A stretch of 64,000 bases of DNA from Lepidodermella squamata (Eukaryota; Gastrotricha): assembly GCA_047495785.1 (NCBI GenBank), contig JBLDXI010000002.1, forward strand, positions 2,046,001 through 2,110,000, written 5' to 3'. The notes under the pieces are model-generated. The model was not told the origin of the DNA, made no database searches, and saw only the letters and a program-made list of their open reading frames with translations. Of this stretch, positions 9,602 through 20,204 are shown piece by piece (the stretch's first letter is position 1; every line of letters begins with the position of its first letter). The translations under genes were made by a program, and so were the position numbers.

Positions 9602-11953
9602 ATGAGTAGAGCTTATTCAGAGCTCGAAAGTTACCAATATGGCGGGTTCTACGAACCGCAAAATGAATACTACTACCAAGACCAGTTTTATGGTCAGCCT
9701 TTGTCATCGCAATATCCGTACGAGTTGCAGCCGTACGGTCAATACAACGAGCCGGAAATTCAGCCGGGTCAAGTTGAATTTTCGCCACTGAAAAGAAAAG
9801 CTAACTTTTTGGATAATGACTACGCGTTGATGCCTCCACCGCCGAAGATGATGCCGATAGCTGTTGAATTCAGCCGGGATAGTCTGGTCACGCCGCAGCC
9901 AGTGCCGGAAAACTTCTTCGATCCCAACTCGCCGAGCTATATAGCCCCGACTCCTGCAGTCGACGAGCAGCAATCACTCGAGTCACCCGACGACTTGTTC
10001 GGCCTCACCGAAATTCACCCTGTTAGTTTTCCATAGTTAAATCTGCTTAGAATAACGCTCGAAATCGAGATCAAATAGCGATCTCAGGCACCTTATGAGA
10101 TTAACATTTTAATTTTCTGTAACAGGATTACACTGATACGCCGTCCGATATTGACGCATTAGATCCGTCGATTTCAGCGCCGATTTTCGACGAAGATTCC
10201 AACGGAATTCCGATTCTAGACGGCGCTGATGTCAACATTCACGAGTCGCTGTCTTCCGCAGTGGGCATCCAGGATCACCTCGGACAGCCATCGACCAGCA
10301 GCACCAGCAGCTCGCCTGAATACGAGAAGGACCCGCTAAAGGCCTTCAGAGCCGCGAACTTGCCCAAATGCTTCCATGCGACGCATATTGAAGGCTTCGT
10401 CAACAAGCAAATTTGCTATGAAAAACCGGCGAACTTCGTCGTCCGATGTGTTCATTGCCGCGAGGCTTACAGCATGGTAAGCTGATTTATTTTAGTTTGA
10501 ATGAAAAATGAGTCTTCATATTTAATACATTTTTTGGGGAAATTGGAATTGAATTAAAATCGGGAGATTAGACTTGAAAAATTACTGTGATAACCGCTTG
10601 AAGTTGAGGTTAGGGTTAGCATAAAATCCGAATTCTCAATCGGTTTCAGATCAATAATTGTTGAAATAAATTGTCCAAAAATACCAAAATTTATGACTCT
10701 AATTCGATTTTCATCAGAAATTTACGTTTCCTTTAAGTTGGACAACTTTATTGCAATTTTTGCAGTAAATTAAACCAATTAAAAAATTAATTCGCAAGAG
10801 CCAATGATTTTATTCAACTAATTAAACTCAAATTGTTGATCCTTGAAAATTCTTAAAATTTGTTTTTAATTAACTATCGCATTTTTTTAATAGAAAAAAT
10901 CAATTTTGGGAAGCCACGGGCAAAATCATTGATTTCAGCCTAGGTTGATTAAACTCTTGAATTCAGAGGCTCATGTTGAAGATCTTAAATTACCTCAGGG
11001 AACAGGGCAAAATCTCAAACTATTTGAGCCTTAAAAACATTTCACCGAAAGTTTTAAATTCCGATTTTATTTCTTAGCTTCCGCCCGAGTTGTTGGCAAA
11101 GTTTGGAGATGCGCTGAAGGGCCGGTATTATGACCAAAACAAGAACCACACGATCGCTGTTTTCCTTGACATGGGCGATCACGACCTGCTAGTTTCGTTG
11201 ATCTTCGCGAAACAACACGAAGAGGCTGCGATTGCCAGCAACCAACGCCGTGTTACCTTCGAGTGCCACAACACGCTGCAAGCGGCTGACCTAGAGGAAA
11301 ATGTCCACATCTTCGCCGACGAATTGATGCGCGAAGCCCTGGTGGGCTATTTCCAATTGTTGGGAAAATGCGGCTACTACTCGGCGCATTTCAAAGCGGG
11401 CGACGAGGCTAGCCAGCAGTGGTGTCGCACCCTGATCGACCGGGCCATCGAGGCCGGGGCGGCTGTTGACTGCCAGACCATGGGCGCGGCACCGCGGCGC
11501 ATCTACACTTTCTACGACTGGCTGCACGAGAAGGTGAAGAGTCGGCGAAACATCGGCAACATGCCTTTGTTTGACGGCGACAAGCTGATGACGGCCATTG
11601 TTGATACAATTGTCAGACAGGAAAGGCAGAGAGGCCGGTTCGATGAGAACAAAATGTGGCTGGCTGTTAACACGGCGGTAAAGAAGGTGGACGATTTCGC
11701 GTTTGTCGCCGTCCTCCGCAACCCGGGCGCTGTTAAAACGGACTTGGCGTCGCGTTGCAATTGCGTCGATTACTGCCAAGCGGCCCCGGATTGCGGCATG
11801 ACGGCGAAGGCGATGCAGCCCAGCAGGGACCAGTCGATTTTCGACTCGTGCTCGCGTTTTGTTGAAACTACCCACCAGTTCAATTTTCGCTTCGATCAGC
11901 TTGACCTAGCGAAGATTTGCACGAGCGAGGTCATTCAACACGTTTGCTGCTGA
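9602..11953 (+). CDS. Unrecognised protein, paralogue 1 of 2 (Pro/Gln/Tyr-rich N-terminus, conserved C-terminal domain)
   Basis: Three exons: 9602-10021, 10126-10476 and 11078-11953 (548 aa); the introns are 104 and 601 bp. Residues 1 to about 210 look disordered, with Tyr, Gln, Pro, Ser and acidic residues and a small basic patch (SPLKRKANF). A Cys/His segment follows at about 217-257: LPKCFHATHIEGFV then VVRCVHC. From about 258 to 480 is a folded-looking region with HTIAVFLDMGDHDLLVS, SNQRRVTF, SQQWCRTLIDRAIEAGA, YTFYDWL, MPLFDG and MWLAVN. These blocks, and the intron just before LPPELL, recur in paralogue 2, which proves the gene is real. I do not recognise the family. The Cys/His block could bind zinc, and an acidic/Gln-rich N-terminus plus a conserved domain would fit a nuclear regulator, but both are inference. 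Confidence 0.85.
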
Positions 11954-12807
11954 TTCCCGCAACGAAGTGCTCTGGCTACTTTTGAGCAAGCCTAAAATAA
12001 CTCGAATTTGTTTTCTTTTTTTTTAAATAATTATGCCGGTCAAGTTGTGATTATAGCCCGGGTGATACCGAAGATTTATGAAACTGGTCGAGGCATTTTG
12101 ATTGAGACTGGTTGAACCGTTCCAATAATTCTTAGATTATAAATTGCTGCTCTAAAATTTATGCTTATATTTTCCCAATAAAAGGAGTTTTTGTATTTTT
12201 GCGGATTTTTTTAATAAAAGTACAAGGGATAAAATAATACGTTCCGGATTAATTTTTTTTATTTCAGCTGGTTGCAGATGAAAGCTTCTGAACAATTAAC
12301 CGCTCATAGGAATTGAGAGCTATCCCCATGGAAAATTTTGTTTTTGGCTGCTGAAGTTCATAATTTACACTTATTTTCTGGCACGAATATTGTTATGGAA
12401 ACGAAAGACGAAGTCGCAAAATTAGTGAATTTGCAAGATTTTTCGCCTCAGATTTACCAATATTCAATTTTAAAGCGGAAGTAGTTTTTTTGCTAAAAGC
12501 GTTAAAAAATTCAACTTCAAAAAAACTGGGCCCAAAATAAAGTTTATTTTCCGGAAACTGACAAAAGACCGGAAACTCTTGTATTTTACATCGTTAACTG
12601 AACAATTTTTCACAGTTTGATCTTAATTATTATTTTACAGAGGGAATATTTTTCGGCAAGACATAATCATGGGCTAAACCGGTAAACACCTAGTCTTCGT
12701 AAAAATTCTTTACAGTAAATTCAAGAAAGAGCGCGCACATGAATCATTAATAATGCAAGAGAGATAAGAGCGCCGTTTTTTGCCGTAAAAATGAGTTATG
12801 TTGTAAG
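11954..12807. other. Intergenic region between the two unrecognised paralogues
   Basis: This AT-rich 0.85-kb spacer contains an AATAAA at about 12177, which is a plausible poly(A) signal for paralogue 1, about 220 bp after its stop. I see no further gene. The promoter of paralogue 2 should lie in the right half, but no TATA box is obvious. Confidence 0.55.
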
Positions 12808-14606
12808 ATGAATCATCATCAATTTCGCCATCCCGTAAAACGTTGTGCCGAGCGCTATTTTCCCAGTTTCTACAGGTATAATCTACCGGATTCGACTTCT
12901 TCAGCGACTGGGTCCCGTATCGGGTTTAAATTAGAAAAGATGCTTAGCTTACCGAAAACTAACCAAGAATCGCTCGGCAATTGGCAGGTTCCTGCTCGCT
13001 TGAACGGGCAAAAATTCATTCAAGCCAGGAAGCGTCCCAGCCAAGACTATGAAGGATATTATCGCGAACCACCGAATAAGCGGATAAATTGGTTTCAAGA
13101 GGCAGAAAGACATGACTATTATTCGACAGCTCAAACTGACAACTGGCACCTTGATTTGCTGCCCAATTCTCAAAATCAGACAAATTCTTCGATGTTGTTG
13201 CCATCACAGCCGGATTTCGATCTGTTGTCGTTAGAAATGAACCGATTCACGCTTACTAGTATTAGCCCGGTATGCCTTTTCTAAGAGCTTTGAAACGTTG
13301 AGTATTGAATATGACTAATTTTTCAAGGAATATGAATTCATCGAAGGACCGTCGCAAATGACTCATCTTACACTTTGGCCTGAGTCAACACTTGAGCCGG
13401 TCCCTATCGGCACCCATTTTGACAAAGGAATATTTTATACTAGTTTACCAATGTCAATACCGAGCTCATCAGCTACTGCTACTCCCAACTACGCTCCGTT
13501 CTCCAACTTCCCCTTACGGGCGAAAGGTTAACCTTTAAACTCCATTTCTTTATGTCTCATGTATGTTTTTCTCTAATACAGATCTACCCCGATGTTGGCA
13601 CAGTGACCATATTGAAGCATGGGTTTCAAAGAAAATTCCCTATTTCAGCTTCGCAAAACCGGTCGTCCGATGCATTCATTCTAGAAAATGCTCTTTCAAG
13701 GTAAATTTTTGGATAAAAATTGAAAATTTGCACAAAATTCCAATATTTTAGCTCCCGGAATACCTGAGCCAATACATGCGGGATGAATTGAACGGACAGG
13801 TTGAGGATACTTACACCCGTCATACCATAGCAATATTTCTCGAGAATGACAAACATGACTTGCTGATTTCCATGATTTTCGTAAAGCAACATGGGGCAGA
13901 TTCGATCGAGTCCAATCGCCGGCGAGTAGCCTTATCATGCCAATCGTGCTTAGAAGCCGTTGATTTGTCGCCTGAGATATATAGTTACGCAAACGAGGTG
14001 CTGCTTGAGGCAGTAAGCGGCTATTTTATCATGCTTGGGTCGTGCCGTTTCAATACAGCTCATTTTCGAGGGAACGATGCGACGAGTCAGCAATGGTGCC
14101 GGGGTCTAATCGATCGAGCGATTGAATCTGGGGCAATAATTGACTGCAAAAAGATTGATGGCAGCGAGCGAATCTATAACTTCTACGAATGGATGGCTCG
14201 CATGAGCTGTCGAAGGCAGATACGGAAAATGCCGCTTTTCGAATATGGCACTTTGCCCAGAGTCATCGACGAAACGATTCGCCGGCAATTGAACTCGAAG
14301 AAAGAAGCATTTGACGAGAGAAGTATGTGGCTATCCGTGAATAATACGCTAAAGGAAGAAAATGACTCGATTTTCGTAGCAGTTCTATCTCACGAGTCGG
14401 CAGGTTTACTACCGAGATGCACGTGCAAAGTTTGCTCTAATGCATACGACTGCCGGTTCTTCAGCTCTGATTATCTGGGATCCGCAAATTCCGCATTTGA
14501 TTGCTGGGAAAATTTCCAGTCGTTTCGCAGTATCAATTCATTATCATTCGGTAGCTTCGCTAATGCAATTGCTTCAACGTCACGTTTCATTCAGCTTTAT
14601 AGATAA
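12808..14606 (+). CDS. Unrecognised protein, paralogue 2 of 2
   Basis: Four exons: 12808-13269, 13328-13526, 13582-13700 and 13752-14606 (544 aa, in frame). The introns are 58, 55 and 51 bp. The N-terminal 215 residues differ almost completely from paralogue 1 but share its style (disordered, with basic patches such as ARKRPSQDY and PNKRINWF). The Cys/His block is DLPRCWHSDHIEAWV then VVRCIHSRKC, so the second Cys of the CxxC in paralogue 1 is displaced. The C-terminal domain is strongly conserved: HTIAIFLENDKHDLLIS, SNRRRVAL, SQQWCRGLIDRAIESGA, YNFYEWM, MPLFEY and MWLSVN. The extra intron at 13527-13581 is absent in paralogue 1. The strong contrast between a diverged N-terminus and a constrained C-terminal domain suggests the domain carries the core function, which I cannot identify. 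Confidence 0.84.
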
Positions 14607-14797
14607 GTTGAAACTGAGTTCTTTGTTCGAAAGCTGGTGTGAAAATAAAAAATTAGGGCGTTCTTTGTTGTCGTTCTCAGGAGTAGTCGTGCTGTTTCCA
14701 CGATCTGACGAGGTAACAAAGGAAACAGTGATTTGTTGTAACATGCATGATTCACAGGCGAGGGGCGAGGGTCACGACTGATTTTGCGCGGTGAACC

Positions 14798-14806
14798 TAT
14801 ATAAAT
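14798..14806 (+). promoter_or_regulatory. TATA box of the Gly/Gln/Asn-rich secreted protein gene
   Basis: TATATAAAT lies 74 bp before the ATG at 14880 in an otherwise gene-free spacer, about the distance expected for a short 5' UTR. Confidence 0.55.
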
Positions 14807-14879
14807 GAGCGATTTTGGCAGGAAAAATTAAACTTAAATTGAATTTTTACTCCCAGCTGGCCTGGTTTCTAACAAAATA

Positions 14880-15482
14880 ATGACATTCACAACTTTCTCA
14901 AAAGTACTAGTTCTTCTGGGCTTTCTCAGCGTTGGTGAGAGCTGTATGATGGGCTCAAATGGTGATCAATCATCGACTCAAGGATCAAACAATTCTTCGA
15001 TGCAAGGCGGGTTCGACGACTACGACGGGCAGCAGTCTCAAAACTCCGGGATGCGTAACCTACTCCAGGGCGGTATGCAGATGATCGGAAGTATGCAGGG
15101 TGGACGAGGCAATAACCAAAGGTCGAATCAAACTCGAAGCCAGCAACCGGGCGGCCGCATGTTTAACAACTCCAGCAGCGGGTTCGACATTTCTGGAAAC
15201 TTCAATGGCACCCTGAGTCGCAGGCGAGATGACATTGGCAACGGGTCTTCTACGTCCATGGACAATAATGACCAAGGCGGCCGTCGACGTGGTGGCCCTG
15301 GTGGTATGGGTCAAGGTGGCCCAGGGGGTATGCTCGGTGGAATCTCGCCTCAGCTGGTTCAAAGCGTTCTTCAAAGTGGAGTCCTCAACAACTTCATCGG
15401 TGGTGGCGGCAATTCGCAAGGCGGCATGAGAAACGGACGTCAGCAGAATCCTCCAGCGGACTACGGAAATCCCGACCAATAA
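14880..15482 (+). CDS. Secreted Gly/Gln/Asn/Ser-rich low-complexity protein
   Basis: A single exon encodes 200 aa. The N-terminus is a clear signal peptide (TFSKVLVLLGFLSVGES). The rest is dominated by Gly, Gln, Asn, Ser and Met with short irregular motifs such as MQGG, GGMGQGGPGG and RRRGG. There are possible N-glycosylation sites (NNSS, NGTL) and a small hydrophobic patch (GISPQLVQSVLQSGVLNNFI). Only one Cys (in ESCMMG) remains after likely signal cleavage. Such composition is typical of structural matrix, cuticle, mucus or adhesive proteins, but the family is not recognisable. The gene has its own TATA box, no introns, and a poly(A) signal that overlaps the stop, so it is a compact independent unit between unknown gene 2 and the first transporter. 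Confidence 0.75.
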   Translation: MTFTTFSKVLVLLGFLSVGESCMMGSNGDQSSTQGSNNSSMQGGFDDYDGQQSQNSGMRNLLQGGMQMIGSMQGGRGNNQRSNQTRSQQPGGRMFNNSSSGFDISGNFNGTLSRRRDDIGNGSSTSMDNNDQGGRRRGGPGGMGQGGPGGMLGGISPQLVQSVLQSGVLNNFIGGGGNSQGGMRNGRQQNPPADYGNPDQ

Positions 15483-15483
15483 A
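15478..15483 (+). terminator. Poly(A) signal overlapping the stop codon
   Basis: AATAAA overlaps the TAA stop of the preceding secreted protein gene (15480-15482), implying a very short 3' UTR. Confidence 0.5.
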
Positions 15484-15698
15484 AATTACGAACATCTGAC
15501 GAAACATGATTTTTTTAAGTATGTCGCAGTAACAGAGCAATATCTGGGCTGATATTTGTTCGATAAAACCGCTAAGAGATAAGAGAGCTACTTTTTACAG
15601 CAATGAGCCACCCACCATGAAAAAACAAGCAGGCCATCACAATTAAGTGGTCGCTTTTTTACAGATATACTGTCAATAAAAAATTACAGTCACTGTAA

Positions 15699-17374
15699 AT
15701 GTCTGGCACTTTTTTCTACAACGCTAGTTACGGCTCGGTGACCATACACCGTCAGAGCTCATTGTTGCAGAGGCAAAGTTCATCGGTAGCTTTCCAACGA
15801 CAAATCTCGGCTGTTAAACAGGTAACCATACCCGAGCCGGTTCCACAGAAAGATGAATCCGTCAAAGAAACGACCCCTCTACAAGTTCCGACTGGGAGAT
15901 TCGGACGATTTATGACTCCAAAATTTATTCGCGGCGTAAATTTGGGCTTGATGTGTCTTGCAATTTTCGGCTACGGCATGTGCACATCTCTTTTTGCGCC
16001 TTTCTTCCCGACAGAAGCTGAAGAACGCGGAGTTTCGTCAACTGTTGTCGGCCTCATTTTCTCGTCATACACATTCATGATGTTCGTCGGGACGCTTGTA
16101 AGTGGTGTTCTAGCGAAACACTTGGGGTTGAAGTTCATGATCGGCGCCGGTATGTTTATGGCCGGGGGAGCGACTATCCTATTCGGATTCTTAGATCAAG
16201 CGCCAGCCGGAGACAGCTACGTCATTCTATGCTTTGCAGTTCGAATAATTCAAGGTGCTGGGGCAAGCATGTAAGATGCGAAAATTTACTTCTCCAGATT
16301 CTAATTTGAACCAAATAGGTACATGACGGCTTCTTACAGCGTCTCCGCAGCTCTTTACCCCGACGACATTGCGTTTGTTTACGCCCTGATGGAAACCGCG
16401 AATAACATCGGTCGAATCATTGGACCAAGTGCTGGAGGGGGTCTGTACACACTCGGAGGTTTCTCTCTACCTTTCCTCGTCGTTGGATCGATGCTACTCT
16501 TCTTCGGCGCATTTTCCCTTCTCGCTCTTACGTTGACTGCAAGAGCAATGCCTATGCTTGATGGTTTAACGAGTGACTCGAATGAAGGCGAACAGGCTCA
16601 ATCGATATCTTGGTTAAAATACTACCGTGTATCAGTCCACGCTTGGGTTTTGTCGATATCTCAAGCGTTATCCGCTTCCCTTCTCACATTTCCAGAGCCT
16701 ACATTATCCGTCTACCTCGCAACTTTAGGCCTGGATGACGCGTCTTTAGTTGGACTCGTCTTTCTCGGCGGTTCTCTGGCTTACTCAATTTTCTGCCTTG
16801 GCCTTGGAAAAATGGCTGATCGATTTCCCAAATACTCGTACTGGGTAATTGCGAATTCATCTATATCAGATTGAAGTAATATTTCCGTTTCTGACAGTTT
16901 TTAGCAACCGGGGCTCTTATCGTCTTAATTGGCATGCTTCTGATTGGACCTACTCCACCCTTGCAAAAAGTCTTGCCACCTTCAGTTGCCCTAACTATTG
17001 CCGGCAATACCATGATTTACATCGGAATTTCTTTCCTATTGTCAACAGTTCCTCAAGCATTACTTTCCTCAGTTCGTGGCGCAGGTTACCCTGAAGGTTT
17101 CGAAACCAGTAGTTACATCGCCACGCTGTACAACGGCACCTGGTTTGCCGGTGGCTGTTTCGGTCCAACAGTTTCTGGAGCCCTCGTTGATGCGATGGAT
17201 TTCCCTCGAGCTGCTACAGTTATGGCTGGGGTGGCTCTAGTCTTATTAATCAATTTGATTATCGGTGAAGTGAGTGATCGATGTGGAGCTTGCAAGAACA
17301 CCAAACGGTCAGATGACTACCAGCAAATATTGGAGTCATCGAAAACGTTATCGGTGCACCGACCGAAAATTTAA
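15699..17374 (+). CDS. SLC18B1-like MFS transporter, copy 1
   Basis: Three exons: 15699-16270, 16319-16844 and 16898-17374 (524 aa). It is a twelve-helix major facilitator. Helix 1 begins NLGLMCLAIFGYGMCTSLFAPFF, and the loop 2-3 region reads RGVSSTVVGLIFSSYTF. The middle has FPEPTLSVYLATLGL, and the C-terminal half YPEGFETSSYIATLYNGTW and GPTVSGALVDAM. These match the SLC18B1 family, whose vertebrate member is a vesicular polyamine transporter. The first intron (48 bp, inside the ASM|YM motif) is absent from the other five copies, while the second, after KYSYW, is shared. The N-terminus (NASYGSVTIH) and the C-terminal tail (SDDYQQI, SVHRPKI) resemble copies 5 and 6, so these three form a subgroup although copy 1 lies 18 kb away. 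The real substrate is unknown. Confidence 0.9.
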
Positions 17375-17665
17375 ATAGTCTTGTGCATTTAGCATTTATT
17401 CTTCACTATTAAACAGACGGCTAAAGTGTTTGTCTTCACTCTGAATAAAGACTCGGGGGAGCCGGTCTAGACTGCGTAGTAACATCGTCATTAACAACAC
17501 TTCACTATAATATATTTGAATAAGCAATATGTTTTTTGCGAAAGTTGAAGAAACAATGCACTACAAACAAGTCGAGCGGAGACGGTGGAAGCTAGGTGCG
17601 GGGATCGTTGAACAAGTAAATTTTAGTAAGCGTAGAGAACAAAGCATCATAGACTATTGCTATTG

Positions 17666-19122
17666 ATGGCTTCCGAAGCAGAATCATCCAAGGTGTTAAT
17701 TACCAGTAACAACGAAGCTGCAGAACCTGCAAAGAAAGTGAAAAGAGATAGTATCGCTCCTGCCTTGGAACGCGCCAGTAGCAGCGCGGAGAGCTGGCTA
17801 CTCTCGCCCAAGGTACTTCGAGCAGCCAATTTAACCGTCATGTGCGTCGCAATCCTAGGTTACGGAATGTGTTACTCAGTCTTTGCGCCATTTTTCCCTC
17901 TTGAGGCCGAAAGGCGCGGAGTCTCCGCCACAATCGTCGGGTTGATATTCGCGACGTATAACGTTGTCATGTTGATTGGGACATTTTTAACTCGCTTCCT
18001 CGTCACTCATCTCGGCCTTCAATTTATGCTGGGATCTGGCATGTTTCTAGCGGGCGCTTCCACTATTTTGTTTGGTTTTCTCGACACAGCGCCGCCTGGA
18101 GCAAGTTACATAGCATTATGCTTCGTTGCAAGGGCTATCGAAGGAGCTGGAGCTAGCATGTACATGACTGCAACCTACAGCATTTCAGGAGCTATCTACC
18201 CGGAAAATGTGTCGTTCGTATACGCCCTTATAGAAACATTTAACTCTGTCGGCCGAATAATCGGACCAAGCGTTGGCGCTTGGCTATTCAGATTAGGTGG
18301 ATTCCCTCTTCCATTCTTTTTTGTCGGCGTCTCCTTGATTGTCATCGGAGTGATCACATTGATTGTCCATATTGCTTCCTTGAAGTATCTACCCGACCTT
18401 GATGCTTTGGCAAACCAGCAGACTGCCAAATCAAGCCAATCAATATCGTGGTTTCACTACTATCGAGTGTCAACTCAGGCGTGGATATTGTCCATATCAC
18501 AAATTCTTATGTCTTTCCTGTTTTCTTTTCCTGAGCCGACGCTAGCACTTTATTTTGCTAAACTGGGAATGAGAGATGTCGCTTTTGTCGGAGTGGTATT
18601 CCTTAGCGGATCTCTTGTATACTCATTACTAAGCATCGGAATCGGAAAATTCGCAGATCATTACCCCAAATGGAATAATGGGGTGAGTTAGTTTTTCATT
18701 ATTATTTATTACCTGTCTAAACTGGTTATTCTTGTCAGGTTAGGATATTGGGGGCAGCAATACTAGTATTTTCAATGGTAATTATTGGGCCTATTGAACA
18801 GCTTGGCTTTCTTCTCAAGCCATCGATATCCATGACCGTTGCAGGAAACACCTTCATTTATATTGGAATAGCTTTTATTCTATCGCCTGTGCCCCAAGCC
18901 CTGCTGATTTCGGTTCGTAAGGCAGGTTATCCTGATGGGATTGAGACTAGTTCGTTCATCGCCACCATCTACAACGGAATGTGGTTCGTTGGTGGAAGTT
19001 TTGGACCGGCTGCGGCTGGGGCTCTTATGGATGCTATCAGCTTCGAATGGGCTGCGATGACAATGGCAGGAATCTCACTTTTTCTCATGTTTATGCTGAT
19101 TTTTGGCTCTAAATTTGTTTAA
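17666..19122 (+). CDS. SLC18B1-like MFS transporter, copy 2
   Basis: Two exons, 17666-18682 and 18739-19122 (466 aa), with a 56-bp intron at the position shared by all copies. The start is the ATG at 17666 (MASEAESSK). Recognisable blocks are AILGYGMCYSVFAPFFPLEAERRGVS (split here: AILGYGMCYSVFAPFF, EAERRGVSATIVGLIF), GAGASMYMTATYS, FPEPTLALYFAKLG and SVRKAGYPDGIETSSFIATI. It lacks the long C-terminal tail found in copies 1, 5 and 6 and ends right after the last helix. A cytosolic N-terminal stretch rich in Ser, Glu and Lys precedes helix 1. By family it is a proton-coupled exporter of organic cations or polyamines in vesicles, but the specificity is inferred only from family membership. Confidence 0.9.
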
Positions 19123-20204
19123 AACTAGTAAATTGAAATATTTTATGCAAAATGAAGCAGTGTGAAATTTACGCATTCGTAAATTCAGGCTTGCACTTGC
19201 CCAATCTTCGCTCCTGATCGTTATTGGGACCCTTCCTAATCAATGCACTTTCGAAAATTGGCTCATCCTTGCAGTCAACAAATGGCTATAACTAAAATTC
19301 GATAATTGTTTCTATTATTTCGTCAGGATTCGTATCCTGAATTCTTAGAACATTTCTTTACTCTTGCATTGCTAAAGGAAGCGCTTTTTTTGAAGCCTAG
19401 ATTTCATGCACCTTAGCGACGCGTACAGTTGCTCGGCAACAACAAAAGCCGCGCTATTTTAGGCTTCGCAAGGGTATTTCCAGGTACAAGTGTTATTTCA
19501 TAATGAATAGCAAATATCCCTATATTGCTTTACCTATCAAACGTGAAATTATGGCACGTTAAATTGAAACCGAAATAAGAATGGGCTTAATTATTGTTTT
19601 TATTGGCAGTAGTCACTCATCATGTCTCAGAGGTCGCGAATATCGGCGGTTTGTTCTGCTGCAATTCTAGTCAAATTTGGATAGATTATCAACATTTTTA
19701 TTCAAATTTATCAACATTTTCAAGTTTTTCACTATCCAAATTTAGGAATATCTGATGCGATATTTCTTTATTGTGACAGGTATGCCAGGTGGGTTAGTGA
19801 TGAATCTCGTAATTACGCGCATTATGCGCTGTGAGCTTACGAGTTATACCTGGGACTCGGAGCCGATATCGATTCCACATATCGATTTTACAAATCAGTG
19901 ATTTTTCCGATATCGGCAACCTTGGAAACCAGTATTGAAACGTGTTTCCACCTAGCAGGTAGGTTCTCACGGGGAATCAGTATCGATCAAGAAAAGAATC
20001 GAAAAAATGTGGTTCAAGACTCTTGAATTTAGACTGGACCCATTTCTTTAGAGTTATCAACAAAACTCAATCAGCGAGATTCTTTCATTTTTATTCATAG
20101 TCACCCCGCGAAACTGGTGGTAATAAAATGACAGCAAAAAAAGCGTGAAAATCACTGGTAACGCAGATAATAAGTAATGAGCAGTAGTTCTTGCGGACGG
20201 AAAT
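19123..20204. other. Intergenic region, no gene seen
   Basis: This 1.1-kb spacer lies between transporter copy 2 and the 3' end of the APC10 gene. It contains a small inverted pair (AAATTTGGATAG near 19676 and CTATCCAAATTT near 19731) and several copies of CCGATATCG near 19860-19920. I find no open frame with motifs. Confidence 0.5.

Noticed and set aside
11291-11875. 194-codon antisense open frame
   Set aside because: It is the reverse strand of the conserved domain of unknown gene 1, where the sense strand shows paralogue-supported coding constraint.
9602-14606. p53-like or nuclear-receptor-like transcription factor
   Set aside because: The acidic/Gln-rich N-terminus and Cys/His residues are suggestive, but I could not match any p53 or zinc-finger signature spacing.
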